A DNA stretch of 64,000 nt, taken from the NCBI RefSeq assembly GCF_040327995.1, contig NZ_JBEPIJ010000004.1, positions 178,684 through 242,683 of the forward strand, in the 5' to 3' direction. The position numbers and the translations under genes are program-made. This document shows, piece after piece, positions 43,689 to 55,406 of the stretch (position 1 is the first letter of the stretch; every line of letters starts with the position of its first letter). Under the pieces are notes generated by a model. That model ran no database searches. It was not told the DNA's origin and was given only the letters and a program-made list of their open reading frames with translations. The stretch is from Solimonas thermocellulolyticum (GTDB lineage: Bacteria > Pseudomonadota > Gammaproteobacteria > Nevskiales > Nevskiaceae).

Positions 43689-45221
43689 ATGACTACGATC
43701 CGCCAGGACGACTTCATCCAGTCCATCGCCGACGCCTTTCAGTACATCAGCTACTACCACCCGCTGGACTACATCCGCGCCCTCGGCGAGGCCTACGAGC
43801 GGGAAGAGAATCCCGCGGCCAAGGACGCGATCGCACAGATCCTGACCAATTCGCGCATGAGCGCGGAAGGTCACCGGCCGATCTGCCAGGACACCGGCAT
43901 CGCCACGGTCTTCCTCAAGGTCGGCATGAACGTGCGCTGGGACGCCGCGCTCTCGGTCACCGACATGGTCAACGAGGGCGTGCGCCGCGCCTACAACCAT
44001 CCGGACAACAAGCTGCGCGCCTCGGTGCTCGCCGATCCGGCCGGCAAGCGCATCAACACCCGCGACAACACCCCGGCCGTCATCCACTATGAAATCGTGC
44101 CGGGCGATCATGTCGAGGTGATCTGCGCTGCCAAGGGCGGCGGCTCGGAAGCCAAGGCCAAGATGGCGATGCTCAATCCGAGCGATTCGATCGTCGACTG
44201 GGTGCTCAAGACGGTGCCGACGATGGGCGCCGGCTGGTGTCCGCCGGGGATTCTCGGCATCGGCATCGGCGGTACGCCGGAAAAGGCCATGCTGCTGGCC
44301 AAGGAAGCGCTGATGGCGCCGGTGGACATCCACGCACTCAAGGCCCGCGGGGCCAAGAACCGTGCCGAGGAGCTGAGGATCGAGCTCTACGAGAAGGTCA
44401 ACAACCTCGGCATCGGCGCGCAGGGCCTGGGCGGCCTGACCACGGTGGTCGACGTCAAGGTGCTGGACTACCCGACACACGCCGCGAACTTGCCGGTCGC
44501 GATGATCCCGAACTGCGCGGCGACGCGTCACGTACACTTCGAACTCGACGGTTCCGGTCCGGCCGAACTGCCGACGCCCAGACTCGAGGACTGGCCGAAG
44601 GCGACCTGGCAGGCCGATACGAGGACGGCAACCCGCGTCAATCTCGACACGTTGACCCGGGACGAGGTCGCAAGCTGGAAGCCGGGCCAGATCCTCCTGC
44701 TCAACGGCAAGATGCTCACCGGACGTGATGCCGCGCACAAGCGCATTCAGGATATGCTGGCGCAAGGCGAGAAGCTACCGGTCGATTTCACCAACCGCGT
44801 CATCTACTACGTCGGTCCGGTCGATCCGGTGAAGGGGGAGGTCGTCGGTCCCGCCGGTCCGACGACGGCGACACGCATGGACAAGTTCACCGAGATGATG
44901 CTCGCCAAGACCGGGCTGATCGCCATGATCGGCAAAGCCGAGCGCGGTCCGGTGGCGATCGAGGCGATCAAGAAGCATCGGAGCGCCTATCTGATGGCGG
45001 TCGGCGGAGCGGCCTATCTCGTCGCCAAGGCGATCCGCAGCGCGCGGGTCGTCGCCTTCGAGGATCTGGGCATGGAGGCGATCTACGAGTTCGAGGTGCA
45101 GGACATGCCGGTGACGGTCGCCGTCGACGCGAGCGGCGAGTCGGTGCACGAATCCGGGCCCAAAGCCTGGCAGGCGAAAATCGCCGGCCGCATCGGCAAC
45201 GTTCCCGTGGCGCTCGCATGA
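43689..45221 (+). CDS. Fumarate hydratase, class I (iron-sulfur)
   Basis: 510-aa single-chain class I fumarase with a [4Fe-4S] cluster. The N-terminal alpha part contains ICQDTGIA (Cys66) and GAGWCPPGILGIGIGGTPE. PNCAATRH gives the third likely cluster Cys. The C-terminal beta part reads GRDAAHKRIQDML, YYVGPVDPVKGE, AGPTTATRMD and KAERG. It converts fumarate to malate; the cluster makes it oxidant-sensitive. Together with fumC the cell has both classes. The stop overlaps the dsbB start (ATGA at 45218). Confidence 0.95.
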   Translation: MTTIRQDDFIQSIADAFQYISYYHPLDYIRALGEAYEREENPAAKDAIAQILTNSRMSAEGHRPICQDTGIATVFLKVGMNVRWDAALSVTDMVNEGVRRAYNHPDNKLRASVLADPAGKRINTRDNTPAVIHYEIVPGDHVEVICAAKGGGSEAKAKMAMLNPSDSIVDWVLKTVPTMGAGWCPPGILGIGIGGTPEKAMLLAKEALMAPVDIHALKARGAKNRAEELRIELYEKVNNLGIGAQGLGGLTTVVDVKVLDYPTHAANLPVAMIPNCAATRHVHFELDGSGPAELPTPRLEDWPKATWQADTRTATRVNLDTLTRDEVASWKPGQILLLNGKMLTGRDAAHKRIQDMLAQGEKLPVDFTNRVIYYVGPVDPVKGEVVGPAGPTTATRMDKFTEMMLAKTGLIAMIGKAERGPVAIEAIKKHRSAYLMAVGGAAYLVAKAIRSARVVAFEDLGMEAIYEFEVQDMPVTVAVDASGESVHESGPKAWQAKIAGRIGNVPVALA

Positions 45222-45718
45222 TCGCTTCGTTCCGCACGCTCGCCTTGCTCGGCTTTCTGGCCTGCGTCTTGGGCATGGCCTTTGCGCTGTACCTGGAGCA
45301 TTTCCGCGGCTTCGAGCCGTGCCCGATGTGCATCTTCCAGCGCGTGGCGATGATCGGCGCCGGCCTGGTCTTTCTCGCCGCGGCCCTGCACGGCCCCCGT
45401 GGTTTCGGCCGCTGGGTCTATGCGCTGTTGGCCGCCACCGTCTCGGGCATCGGTGCCGGCATCGCCGCGCGCCACGTCTGGCTACAGTCGCTGCCCGAGG
45501 ATCAGGTTCCGGCCTGCGGACCTACGCTCGACTACCTGATGGACATGATGCCCTTGACGGAGGTCGTGCGCCTGGTGCTTGAGGGCGACGGCAACTGCGC
45601 CGTCATCGATGCACAGTGGCTCGGCATCTCGCTGCCGGGCTGGACCCTGATCGCATTCATCGGTCTTGCACTGTGGGCGCTGATCGCGCCGGTGCTCGCG
45701 CGCCGCCCCGGCTGGTGA
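45218..45718 (+). CDS. dsbB: Disulfide bond formation protein DsbB
   Basis: 166-aa inner-membrane protein that reoxidises DsbA and passes electrons to quinone. Four transmembrane helices. The first periplasmic pair is CPMC (Cys35/Cys38) next to the quinone-binding QR (residues 41-42). The second pair is Cys100 (PACGPTLDYL) and Cys127 (DGNCAV). Overlaps the fumarase gene by 4 bp. No dsbA in view. Confidence 0.95.
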   Translation: MIASFRTLALLGFLACVLGMAFALYLEHFRGFEPCPMCIFQRVAMIGAGLVFLAAALHGPRGFGRWVYALLAATVSGIGAGIAARHVWLQSLPEDQVPACGPTLDYLMDMMPLTEVVRLVLEGDGNCAVIDAQWLGISLPGWTLIAFIGLALWALIAPVLARRPGW

Positions 45719-45730
45719 CCGTGCCCGACG

Positions 45731-45759
45731 ATTCCCGATTCCGCAGTTCCCGATTCCCG
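45731..45759. repeat. GATTCCCG-type short repeat cluster
   Basis: The 49-bp gap between dsbB and rraA contains ATTCCCGATTCC and, after GCAG, TTCCCGATTCCC. That gives four imperfect copies of TTCCCGA in 29 bp. Similar 'GGGAATCGGGAATC' clusters are scattered between genes in some high-GC gammaproteobacteria such as Xanthomonadales, which I state from memory. Confidence 0.5.
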
Positions 45760-45767
45760 GCAAATCC

Positions 45768-46250
45768 ATGACCTACGCGACGACCGATCTCTCCGATGCT
45801 CATCCCGAAGCCCAGGTGGCCGAGCCGATCTTCGGTGATTTTGGCGGGCTGACCGATTTTCACGGACCGATCAAGACGCTCAAGGTGTTCGAGGACAACG
45901 CGCTGGTGCGCGCGACGTTGGAGACGCCGGGCGAGGGCAGAGTGCTGGTCGTCGACGGCGGCGGCTCGAACCGCTGCGCGCTGGTCGGCGGCAACCTCGG
46001 CCAGCTCGCCGTCGACAACGGCTGGGCCGGTATCGTGGTCTTTGGCTACGTACGCGATGCCGATGAACTGGCCGAACAGGCGATCGGCATCAAGGCGCTG
46101 GGCACCCATCCGCGCAAGTCGGAAAAAGGCTTGCATTCTGCGGTGCAGGACAAGACGGTGAGTTTCGCGGGGGTCACCTTCCGGCCCGGCGCCTGGCTGT
46201 ACGCGGATGCCGATGGCATCGTCGTCAGCGATGCCCCGATCCACGGCTGA
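45768..46250 (+). CDS. rraA: Ribonuclease E activity regulator RraA
   Basis: 160-aa member of the RraA/MenG-like family. GGSNRCALVGGNLGQLAVDNGWAGIVVFGYVRD and GIKALGTHPRKSEK are the family core. RraA trimers bind RNase E and lower its activity. The family also includes class II aldolases, but the short length and lack of the aldolase divalent-metal Asp pattern favour RraA. Transcribed with dsbB or from the short gap upstream. Confidence 0.92.
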   Translation: MTYATTDLSDAHPEAQVAEPIFGDFGGLTDFHGPIKTLKVFEDNALVRATLETPGEGRVLVVDGGGSNRCALVGGNLGQLAVDNGWAGIVVFGYVRDADELAEQAIGIKALGTHPRKSEKGLHSAVQDKTVSFAGVTFRPGAWLYADADGIVVSDAPIHG

Positions 46251-46287
46251 GCCTGCGCCAAGCGTGGCCGCGAGCGGAGAAACCGGC

Positions 46288-46293
46288 TAAAGT
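46288..46293 (+). promoter_or_regulatory. Possible -10 element for aceB
   Basis: TAAAGT followed by CCGCGCCGC, 39 bp before the malate synthase ATG. The -35 is unclear. Confidence 0.35.
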
Positions 46294-46331
46294 CCGCGCC
46301 GCTTTTTGGTTCAAACCGACGAGAGGTCCCA

Positions 46332-47921
<1,590 letters not shown>

Positions 47922-47942
47922 GGGCCGACCGCGGCAGACACG

Positions 47943-47971
47943 ACGGGGCGCGATTGCTGGCGCCCCGTTTT
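47943..47971 (+). terminator. Intrinsic terminator after aceB
   Basis: Nine-base stem ACGGGGCGC/GCGCCCCGT with an 8-base loop and TTTT, 22 bp after the aceB stop. It implies that aceA is transcribed separately. Confidence 0.85.
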
Positions 47972-48069
47972 CATGTCCGCGACAGAACACGTCAGCCCTG
48001 TGTGTCAATGGCATCTGCAGCAGTGGGCAAATCCGACTGCGTGCTTGTGCGCTGCAAAATGATTGCCGC

Positions 48070-48075
48070 TATAAT
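48070..48075 (+). promoter_or_regulatory. Consensus -10 element for aceA
   Basis: A perfect TATAAT followed by CGCGGCCCC. TTGTGC lies 19 bp upstream as a poor -35. Transcription from here would give a leader of about 125 nt before the aceA ATG. The lack of a good -35 suggests activator dependence. Confidence 0.65.
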
Positions 48076-48206
48076 CGCGGCCCCTTACGGCATACCCCTG
48101 CGTCGGCGTCCGGTCCCGGCTCGCACGCAGCGTGCGGACAGCTGCCGCGAGGCTCAGTTTCGACGAGCCGGAGTTCGGTTTCTTTGACCCGAGAGGACTG
48201 TTGCAG

Positions 48207-49517
<1,311 letters not shown>

Positions 49518-49554
49518 TCGGCCAGATGCCTCCGACGGACGTCGAGCATCGAAC

Positions 49555-49586
49555 GAAACCCCCGAGTCCATCGGGGGTTTCTTTTT
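49555..49586 (+). terminator. Intrinsic terminator after aceA
   Basis: Ten-base stem GAAACCCCCG/CGGGGGTTTC, 7-base loop and TTTTT, 37 bp after the stop. The left arm also carries A's that could end the convergent transcript, whose gene stops at 49623. Confidence 0.9.
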
Positions 49587-49622
49587 GACTCGAAGCCGCG
49601 CGCCGCTGGCATCGAGAGCGCT

Positions 49623-51197
49623 TCACCTGGCCCGCGGGAGCGGCTCGCGGATCGGGTAGACGCCGTTGGTGAACGCCAGCACCATGAAGCCGTTGTCCAT
49701 GCAGCTCACCCAGATCCGGCCGTCGACGAACTGCGGTGGCGAGCTGCACCAGTCGGCGCTCAGGTTGCCGGAGACGGGGCCGCTGCCCAGATCGTCGAGC
49801 AGCCCCGGCAACGCGGCGACGTAGTCGACCACGGACGCGACATCGCGCATCAGCGTTTCCGCGAACGAGTCCGATCCGGCGCTGTTCAGATCGGAAATCG
49901 TCGGCAGCACACCGCCGACCCAGGCGTGCAGCGAGTGTTGCAGTTGCAGCCCCTTGCCGGTCTGCGCCGGCGGGTTGTAGTAGGCGATCTCGCGCACCTG
50001 CAGCGGATCGCGGATGTCGAACACACGGATGCCCGACTGGAAGTAACCGCAGGCCAGCGCCGTCGGATCGGCATGGCGATCGACACTGCAGTAGTGCGCC
50101 TCGTAGCCGAAGGCACCATTGCCGGCGACGTCGACGCGGCGCAGATCGGCGTTCTCGCTGAACTGGATCTGGAGCTGGATTTGCTTGACGACCTTGGGCT
50201 CAGCGGGATCGACGATGTCGACGATGCGCACGCCCTCGGAGTTGAACTCGTCGGCGACGATCAGGTGCGGCCTGCCGTTCCAGCTCACGGGGATTGCATG
50301 CTGGGCGCAGCTCGTCGCGTTCCACGTCAATGAGCCGATTTGTCGCACCTGCGGCGCCGGCTTACGGGCCTGCACCTCGCTGACGTCGAGAATCGTCACG
50401 CCGCCGGGGAAACAGGTGGCGAGGTACATGGTGTTGCCGTCGGCGCTGAACTCGGCACCGTGATTCGCCGGTATGCCCTTGAGCCCGGTGTAGATGATGC
50501 GCGGCGAAGCCGGATCGCGGGTGTCGATCGCGGTGATCGAGCCGCCGACGAGACCCGTCGCCCAGTAAGTCATGCCATCCGGCGCCCAGTTGCCCTCGTG
50601 ACCGAGCACGTTGCTCGGAAACGACAGGCTGGTGCCGCCGATGCCATTCAGGTGCACCGGCTTGGCGCAGTCGGAGATGTCGTAGACATCGAAGAATGCA
50701 CCGCCCACCAGAGGGCCGACGGCGACGCCGCCGAGCAGCTCGCGCGCTGCGTTGACCTTGAGCGATTCCCAGGTGCCGGCCGCCATCGCAGGGGCGGTGA
50801 GCGTCGTCGCCAGCACCGGCCGCGTCGGATCGCGCGCATCGACGACATGCACGCCGGGATTCGGTTGCAGCAACTGCAGCGGGTCGATCAGCACACCGCT
50901 GGTCGCAAGGTAGGCACAGGTGTCGAACGCCGGATTGACGATGCTCGCACCCACACCCTGATACTGGCCGACGAGTTCGAGGTTGCACGAGTAGCCGAGC
51001 AGATTGCGACCACTCTGGCGATCGGCAATCGGCACCTGTCCCTGCAGGCCGGTTTCCGGCCGCGAACCGGGCCCGCAGTCGGCCAGCATCGTGCCGTTCT
51101 CCGGGATCGTGGATGGCCCCGGGGTGTCGCTGCTGCCGCAGCCGCCGAGCAGCAGCAGCAGCGAGGCCAACGCCGGTCTCAGGCCAAATTGCGTCAT
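49623..51197 (-). CDS. Beta-propeller (LVIVD-repeat-like) lipoprotein of unknown function
   Basis: 524-aa secreted lipoprotein. Signal peptide with lipobox LGGC (Cys20), then Ser/Asp. Repeated strands of the type VHVVDARDPTRPVLATTL, ITAIDTRDPASPRIIYTG, VTILDVSEV, VRIVDIVDPAEPKVV and IRVFDIRDPLQVREIAYYNPP resemble LVIVD-type propeller repeats. At least six cysteines outside the lipobox could form disulfides. Function unknown; surface or periplasmic binding is likely. AAGGAGATC lies before the ATG at 51197; a longer frame upstream is unlikely. Confidence 0.78.
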   Translation of the reverse strand: MTQFGLRPALASLLLLLGGCGSSDTPGPSTIPENGTMLADCGPGSRPETGLQGQVPIADRQSGRNLLGYSCNLELVGQYQGVGASIVNPAFDTCAYLATSGVLIDPLQLLQPNPGVHVVDARDPTRPVLATTLTAPAMAAGTWESLKVNAARELLGGVAVGPLVGGAFFDVYDISDCAKPVHLNGIGGTSLSFPSNVLGHEGNWAPDGMTYWATGLVGGSITAIDTRDPASPRIIYTGLKGIPANHGAEFSADGNTMYLATCFPGGVTILDVSEVQARKPAPQVRQIGSLTWNATSCAQHAIPVSWNGRPHLIVADEFNSEGVRIVDIVDPAEPKVVKQIQLQIQFSENADLRRVDVAGNGAFGYEAHYCSVDRHADPTALACGYFQSGIRVFDIRDPLQVREIAYYNPPAQTGKGLQLQHSLHAWVGGVLPTISDLNSAGSDSFAETLMRDVASVVDYVAALPGLLDDLGSGPVSGNLSADWCSSPPQFVDGRIWVSCMDNGFMVLAFTNGVYPIREPLPRAR

Positions 51198-51282
51198 TTT
51201 TTGATCTCCTTGCTCGCACTCGTGCACAGCACGCACGACGTTTTGCACGACTTTAGGCGAGTCGACTCCGCGGCGCACGCGC

Positions 51283-51288
51283 TAAGAT
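51283..51288 (+). promoter_or_regulatory. Likely -10 element for the SRPBCC/GyrI-like gene
   Basis: TAAGAT followed by CGGCACGGCCCC, 40 bp before the ATG. It has the same form as before uvrY (54694). Confidence 0.4.
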
Positions 51289-51328
51289 CGGCACGGCCCC
51301 CATGCGCGGCGGGCACAGGGGGAGAAAC

Positions 51329-52351
51329 ATGCGTCTACTCAAGTGGCTGCTGGTCACGGTGGCCGTTCTGGTGCTCGGCCTGGTCGGGGTCGGCTTGTTT
51401 CTGCCAGACGAAGCTAGGCTGGAGCGCTCCGTGGTCGTCGATGCACCGCCGGCCACCGTCTACACCGCGCTCAACGGCTTCCGACGGTTCAACGAGTGGT
51501 CGCCGTGGGCCGGGCTCGATCCCGATGCGCGCTATACCGACGAAGGCCCGCCGGTCGGAGTCGGCGCCAAGCAGAGCTGGAACAGCGAGGATCCCGCCGT
51601 GGGCAGCGGCAGTCAGCAGATCGTCGAGGTCGAGCCCTTCGAGCGGATCCGCATGCGCCTCGCGTTCGCGGGCTTCGACAGCGAGAACTACGCGAGCTAC
51701 ACACTCGCGCGGCAAGGTGAGGGCACGCGCGTCACCTGGGGCTACGAGAGTCGCTTCTACGGCAACCTGATGGCACGCTACTTCGGTCTGATGCTCGACC
51801 GCATGCTCGGACCGCAGTACGAGCAGGGGCTGGCCAAGCTCAAACCACTGCTCGAATCACTGCCCAAGGATGACCTCAGCACGCTCGAAGTGACGGTAAT
51901 GCAGGTCGAGCCGCAGCCGATCGTCTACCAGTCGGGTTCGGCCAACGCCGCCGATGCCGCCGAAGTGCTCGGCGGCATCTACGCGCGGCTGTCGGCGCAC
52001 ATGGCTGCGAACGGGCTTTCGGAAGCGGCGCCGCCGATCGCGATCACGCGCGAGTACGACGAAGAAACCGGCACCTGGCGCTTCGACGCGGCGATGATCG
52101 TCGATCGCGCCGATCCGCCGGCGGCCGAAGGCGAGGGCATCCGCGCCGGCACCACCTACGGTGGCTGGGTCGCGCGCGCCGTGCATACCGGCCCCTATGC
52201 GGACAGTGACGCCACATACCGGCAGCTGATGACGTGGCGCATCGTGGCCGGCTTACAGGACAACGGCGATCGCTGGGAGCAGTACGTCAGCGATCCCGGC
52301 ACGACGCCGGAGTCGGAGTTGAAGACGCACATCTACTGGCCGATCAAGTAG
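51329..52351 (+). CDS. Membrane-anchored SRPBCC plus GyrI-like effector-binding protein
   Basis: 340-aa protein. An N-terminal membrane anchor (about residues 4-24) is followed by an SRPBCC/polyketide-cyclase-like domain (residues about 30-180: ERSVVVDAPPATVYTALNGFRRFNEWSPWAGLDP). The C-terminal domain resembles the AraC-effector/GyrI small-molecule-binding fold (about residues 190-340, ending THIYWPIK). Both domains bind hydrophobic or small ligands in known relatives. The actual ligand is unknown. A GGGGGAG ribosome site precedes the ATG at 51329. Confidence 0.75.
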   Translation: MRLLKWLLVTVAVLVLGLVGVGLFLPDEARLERSVVVDAPPATVYTALNGFRRFNEWSPWAGLDPDARYTDEGPPVGVGAKQSWNSEDPAVGSGSQQIVEVEPFERIRMRLAFAGFDSENYASYTLARQGEGTRVTWGYESRFYGNLMARYFGLMLDRMLGPQYEQGLAKLKPLLESLPKDDLSTLEVTVMQVEPQPIVYQSGSANAADAAEVLGGIYARLSAHMAANGLSEAAPPIAITREYDEETGTWRFDAAMIVDRADPPAAEGEGIRAGTTYGGWVARAVHTGPYADSDATYRQLMTWRIVAGLQDNGDRWEQYVSDPGTTPESELKTHIYWPIK

Positions 52352-52377
52352 CCGCGGTCACGGCCACAACGGACGAA

Positions 52378-52403
52378 AAAAGGCCCGCGTGCGCGGGCCC
52401 TTT
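52378..52403. terminator. Convergent (bidirectional) terminator
   Basis: Stem GGCCCGCG/CGCGGGCC (82-89/92-99 of 52300+) with a 2-base loop, flanked by AAAAAA on the left and TTT on the right. It lies between the stops of two convergent genes and could serve both, with the stronger T-run for the minus strand. Confidence 0.7.
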
Positions 52404-52434
52404 GATACGGGGAGGGTGCTGCCCAAGAAGCGCT

Positions 52435-54543
52435 TCACACACCGATCGGGCCGCCGTCGTCGCGCGTGATGACGATGGTGGCCGAGCGCGGACGTTGGCC
52501 GGCTGCGCCGGTCTGCAGCGCGTTGCGGCTCGGGTTGGGCCAAGTACTGTCGAGCTGATCCAAGGTGCCATCCTCGCCGGGGTGCTGGACGTTGACGAAC
52601 ATGGTTCGGTAGTCCGGCGTCATGTCCACACCGGTGATCTCACAGCCGCGCGGGCCGACGAGGAAGCGACGCACCGTGTCGCCCGTGGCTTTGGCCCCGG
52701 CGATGGTCGGTGCATTCGTGGTCGTGACGACTACGCCGTCACCGACCCGTCCCGGCAGTGCCGCCAGCATCTGGTTGTTGCTGCGATCATTGCCCGGAAA
52801 GACCCCGTCGTCGGTCTGGATCCACAGCACGCCGCGGGCATCGAACCACAGCCCGTCGGGGCTGGAAAAGTCGTTGGCATCGGTCAGCCCCGAGACGTTC
52901 GTGGTCGCGGGATCGGCATCGGAAGCCGCACCGAACAGGAAGATGTCCCAGTCGAAGCGCATCGCCTCCTGCACGCCGCCGGATTCGCGCCAGCGGATGA
53001 TGTGCCCGTTGGCGTTGCCAAGACGCGGATTGGCGGCGTCGGCCTGACCCTGCTGGGTGCGGCGCGTGTTGTTGGTCAGCGTCAAGTAGACCTCACCGTT
53101 GACCGGGTTCACCGCGGCCCACTCCGGGCGGTCCATCTTGGTCGCGCCGACCGCGTCCGCCGCCAGGCGCGTCGCGATGCAGACGTCGGCCTGGCTCGCG
53201 AACGGGAACAGCGTATTGTTGATGTCCAGGCCGTTCTGGTTGTGCACCAGCGCGATCCATTCACCGCTGCCGTCGGCGTTGAACTTGGCGACGTACAGCG
53301 TGCCGTGGTCGAGGTACTTCGCGCCGACGGCGAGGCGGTCGCTGCGCTCGGCATCCGCCGGATCCCAGTTCTCGGCCGAGACGAACTTGTAGATGTACTC
53401 GAAGCGGGCATCGTCGCCCATGTAGAACACCAGCGGCCGGCCGGGGATGGCCGGCGCTGCCCAGCAGCCCTCGTGGACGATGCGGCCCAGTGCCGTACGC
53501 TTCTGCGGGCGCGAATCCGGATCGAACGGGTCGATCTCGACGATGTAACCGAAGGTGTTGGCCTCGTTGCGGTAATCGGTGGTCGCACTGCCGCCGGGCT
53601 GGGCGGTGATGTTGAAGCGGCGGTAGACGTCGGCGTCGACGGTGTCCCATTTGCGATAGGAGAAACCGGCGCTGTTCGGACTCAAGCCGTTGCGCGCCAA
53701 CTGGGCGTTGTCGGCGGCATTGCGCAGAGCGACGTCGTCTCCGCGCTTCCAGTAGGAGAACCAGTTCTCCTCGCAGGTCAGGTAAGTCCCCCAAGGCGTG
53801 TGACCATGCGCGCAGTTGTTGAGCGTGCCGCGCGTGCGCGTGCCGTTGGGCGAAAACGGTGTGAACAGCCGCGCGCTGCCGCGCGCCGGTCCGGTGATGT
53901 CCATCTCGGTGAACGGCGTGATACGGCGGTTGAATGGCGAGGTCCGCACATAGGACATCCGATTGCTGCCGACTTCGCGTCGCACTTCGATGATGGAGAC
54001 GCCGTGAGCGTTCATTTCCTTGTCGACTTCCGCCTGCGGACGGTTGCCGTTGACGTCCTGGGTCGGTCCGGCCACGTGCAGGTAGGCATCGAGCACCTGC
54101 TCGTGGTTGATCGCCAGCAGGCCGCGGTCGGAGCGAGTGCGAGCCCACTGGCCCGCGTCGGACAGGCCGAAATAGGCCATGCCGTCGTGCTGGTCGCCGG
54201 CGCGGCGATCCGAGGCGGTGTCCGTGCCATCGTTGCGGAAGTCGGGGGTTCCCCCGTCGATGGGATCGCCAAAGGCGTACAGCACCGTGGCGCTGTAGCC
54301 GGCAGGCAGGGTCACGGCATCGTTGCGATTCTTTGCCACCGCCGCAAAGCCCAGCGAACGCGGCGCGCCGGCTTCATCGTCGTCGTCGCTACAGCCGACC
54401 AGCGCCAGACTGCCGAGCGTCGTCGCGCTGGCCAGGGTGACGCCGCCACGCAGAACGTCGCGCCGCTGCAGACGCGCGGACAGGACGTCCTCGAAGCGGG
54501 TGTTGGCCGAATGATTGTGGATTTCGTCAGGATGCGTGCTCAC
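52435..54543 (-). CDS. PhoX-family secreted phosphatase (Tat substrate)
   Basis: 702-aa protein of the PhoX/DUF839 family, calcium- and iron-dependent alkaline phosphatases. It has a twin-arginine signal: LQRRDVLRGG (Arg27-Arg28), then a hydrophobic stretch ending in VGC. Family landmarks: LLAINHEQ, NNCAHGHTPWGTYLTCEENW, HEGCWAA, VYMGDDARFEYIYKFV and SSPDGLWFDARGVLWIQTD. GTG start, with AGGAG nearby. It may also be a lipoprotein (GCSDDDD). No pho-box is recognisable upstream. Enzyme activity inferred from family. Confidence 0.88.
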   Translation of the reverse strand: MSTHPDEIHNHSANTRFEDVLSARLQRRDVLRGGVTLASATTLGSLALVGCSDDDDEAGAPRSLGFAAVAKNRNDAVTLPAGYSATVLYAFGDPIDGGTPDFRNDGTDTASDRRAGDQHDGMAYFGLSDAGQWARTRSDRGLLAINHEQVLDAYLHVAGPTQDVNGNRPQAEVDKEMNAHGVSIIEVRREVGSNRMSYVRTSPFNRRITPFTEMDITGPARGSARLFTPFSPNGTRTRGTLNNCAHGHTPWGTYLTCEENWFSYWKRGDDVALRNAADNAQLARNGLSPNSAGFSYRKWDTVDADVYRRFNITAQPGGSATTDYRNEANTFGYIVEIDPFDPDSRPQKRTALGRIVHEGCWAAPAIPGRPLVFYMGDDARFEYIYKFVSAENWDPADAERSDRLAVGAKYLDHGTLYVAKFNADGSGEWIALVHNQNGLDINNTLFPFASQADVCIATRLAADAVGATKMDRPEWAAVNPVNGEVYLTLTNNTRRTQQGQADAANPRLGNANGHIIRWRESGGVQEAMRFDWDIFLFGAASDADPATTNVSGLTDANDFSSPDGLWFDARGVLWIQTDDGVFPGNDRSNNQMLAALPGRVGDGVVVTTTNAPTIAGAKATGDTVRRFLVGPRGCEITGVDMTPDYRTMFVNVQHPGEDGTLDQLDSTWPNPSRNALQTGAAGQRPRSATIVITRDDGGPIGV

Positions 54544-54690
54544 GGAAGACTCCTGCTTGCATGAAGGGGCTGGCTACGGGTAGCGCGAGCCTAGGCGGGG
54601 TCAGTGAAGCTTTCGGGACGATTCGATGACACGCACGTCGGTGTCGCCATTCCAGCGGGGGTGCACCGCCGCCGCGTCGCGTTCGATCGC

Positions 54691-54699
54691 TGCTAAGAT
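54691..54699 (+). promoter_or_regulatory. Likely extended -10 promoter for uvrY
   Basis: TGCTAAGAT (TGn plus TAAGAT), 23 bp before the uvrY ATG and followed by CGCCGTGC. The AAGGAG ribosome site follows directly, so the leader is very short. Confidence 0.5.
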
Positions 54700-54721
54700 C
54701 GCCGTGCAAAGGAGATTCACG

Positions 54722-55384
54722 ATGATTCGCATCATGCTGGTCGACGACCACCGCCTGGTCCGCGCCGGACTCAAGCGTGTGTTGACCGAGGTCGCCGACA
54801 TGACCGTCGTCGCCGAAGCCAGCAGCGGCGAGGAAGCCTTGGAACTGGTTCGCGATGCCGCACCCGATGTCGTGTTGATGGACATCAACATGCCGGGCAT
54901 CGGTGGGCTGGAAGCGACGCGACGACTGCTGCAGCGAGTGCCGACCGCCAAGGTCATCGTCGTGTCGATGCACTTGGAGGAGCCGTATCCGAGTCGCATG
55001 CTCGCAGCGGGTGCCGCCGGCTATATCAGCAAGGACTCGGCGGCCGACGAGGTCGTCACCGCGATCCGGCGCGTTCACGGCGGTGGGCATTACGTCGCCG
55101 CCGATGTCGCCGGCAACCTCGCCGCGAGTCTGGTCAAGGGCCCGAGTGGCGCATCGCCGTTCGATCAACTCTCGCAGCGGGAAACCCAAGTGATGTTGAT
55201 GGTCACCAAGGGGTACTCGACCCAGGAGATCTCGGACCGTCTGCATCTGTCGCCAAAGACGGTGAGCACTTACCGTTACCGGTTGTTCGAGAAGCTGGGC
55301 GTGGGCAATGACGTCGAGCTCACCCGCATGGCCATGCGCTACGGCCTGCTCGACGAACGCGCGGGAACCCGCAACGAACCTTGA
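54722..55384 (+). CDS. uvrY: Response regulator UvrY/GacA
   Basis: 220-aa NarL-type regulator. The receiver domain has the acidic pair Asp8-Asp9, phosphoacceptor Asp54 (VLMDINMPGIGG) and Lys in YISKDS. The LuxR-type helix-turn-helix is LSQRETQVMLMVTKGYSTQEISDRLHLSPKTVSTYRYRL. In gammaproteobacteria this protein pairs with BarA/GacS and drives the small RNAs that titrate CsrA/RsmA. The placement before uvrC is conserved. AAGGAG lies before the ATG. Confidence 0.95.
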   Translation: MIRIMLVDDHRLVRAGLKRVLTEVADMTVVAEASSGEEALELVRDAAPDVVLMDINMPGIGGLEATRRLLQRVPTAKVIVVSMHLEEPYPSRMLAAGAAGYISKDSAADEVVTAIRRVHGGGHYVAADVAGNLAASLVKGPSGASPFDQLSQRETQVMLMVTKGYSTQEISDRLHLSPKTVSTYRYRLFEKLGVGNDVELTRMAMRYGLLDERAGTRNEP

Positions 55385-55406
55385 GCGGACCCATCCGGCC
55401 GTATCG

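Noticed and set aside
52234..54564. A 776-codon plus-strand frame opposite the PhoX-type gene
   Set aside because: PhoX motifs and a Tat signal on the minus strand account for the sequence.
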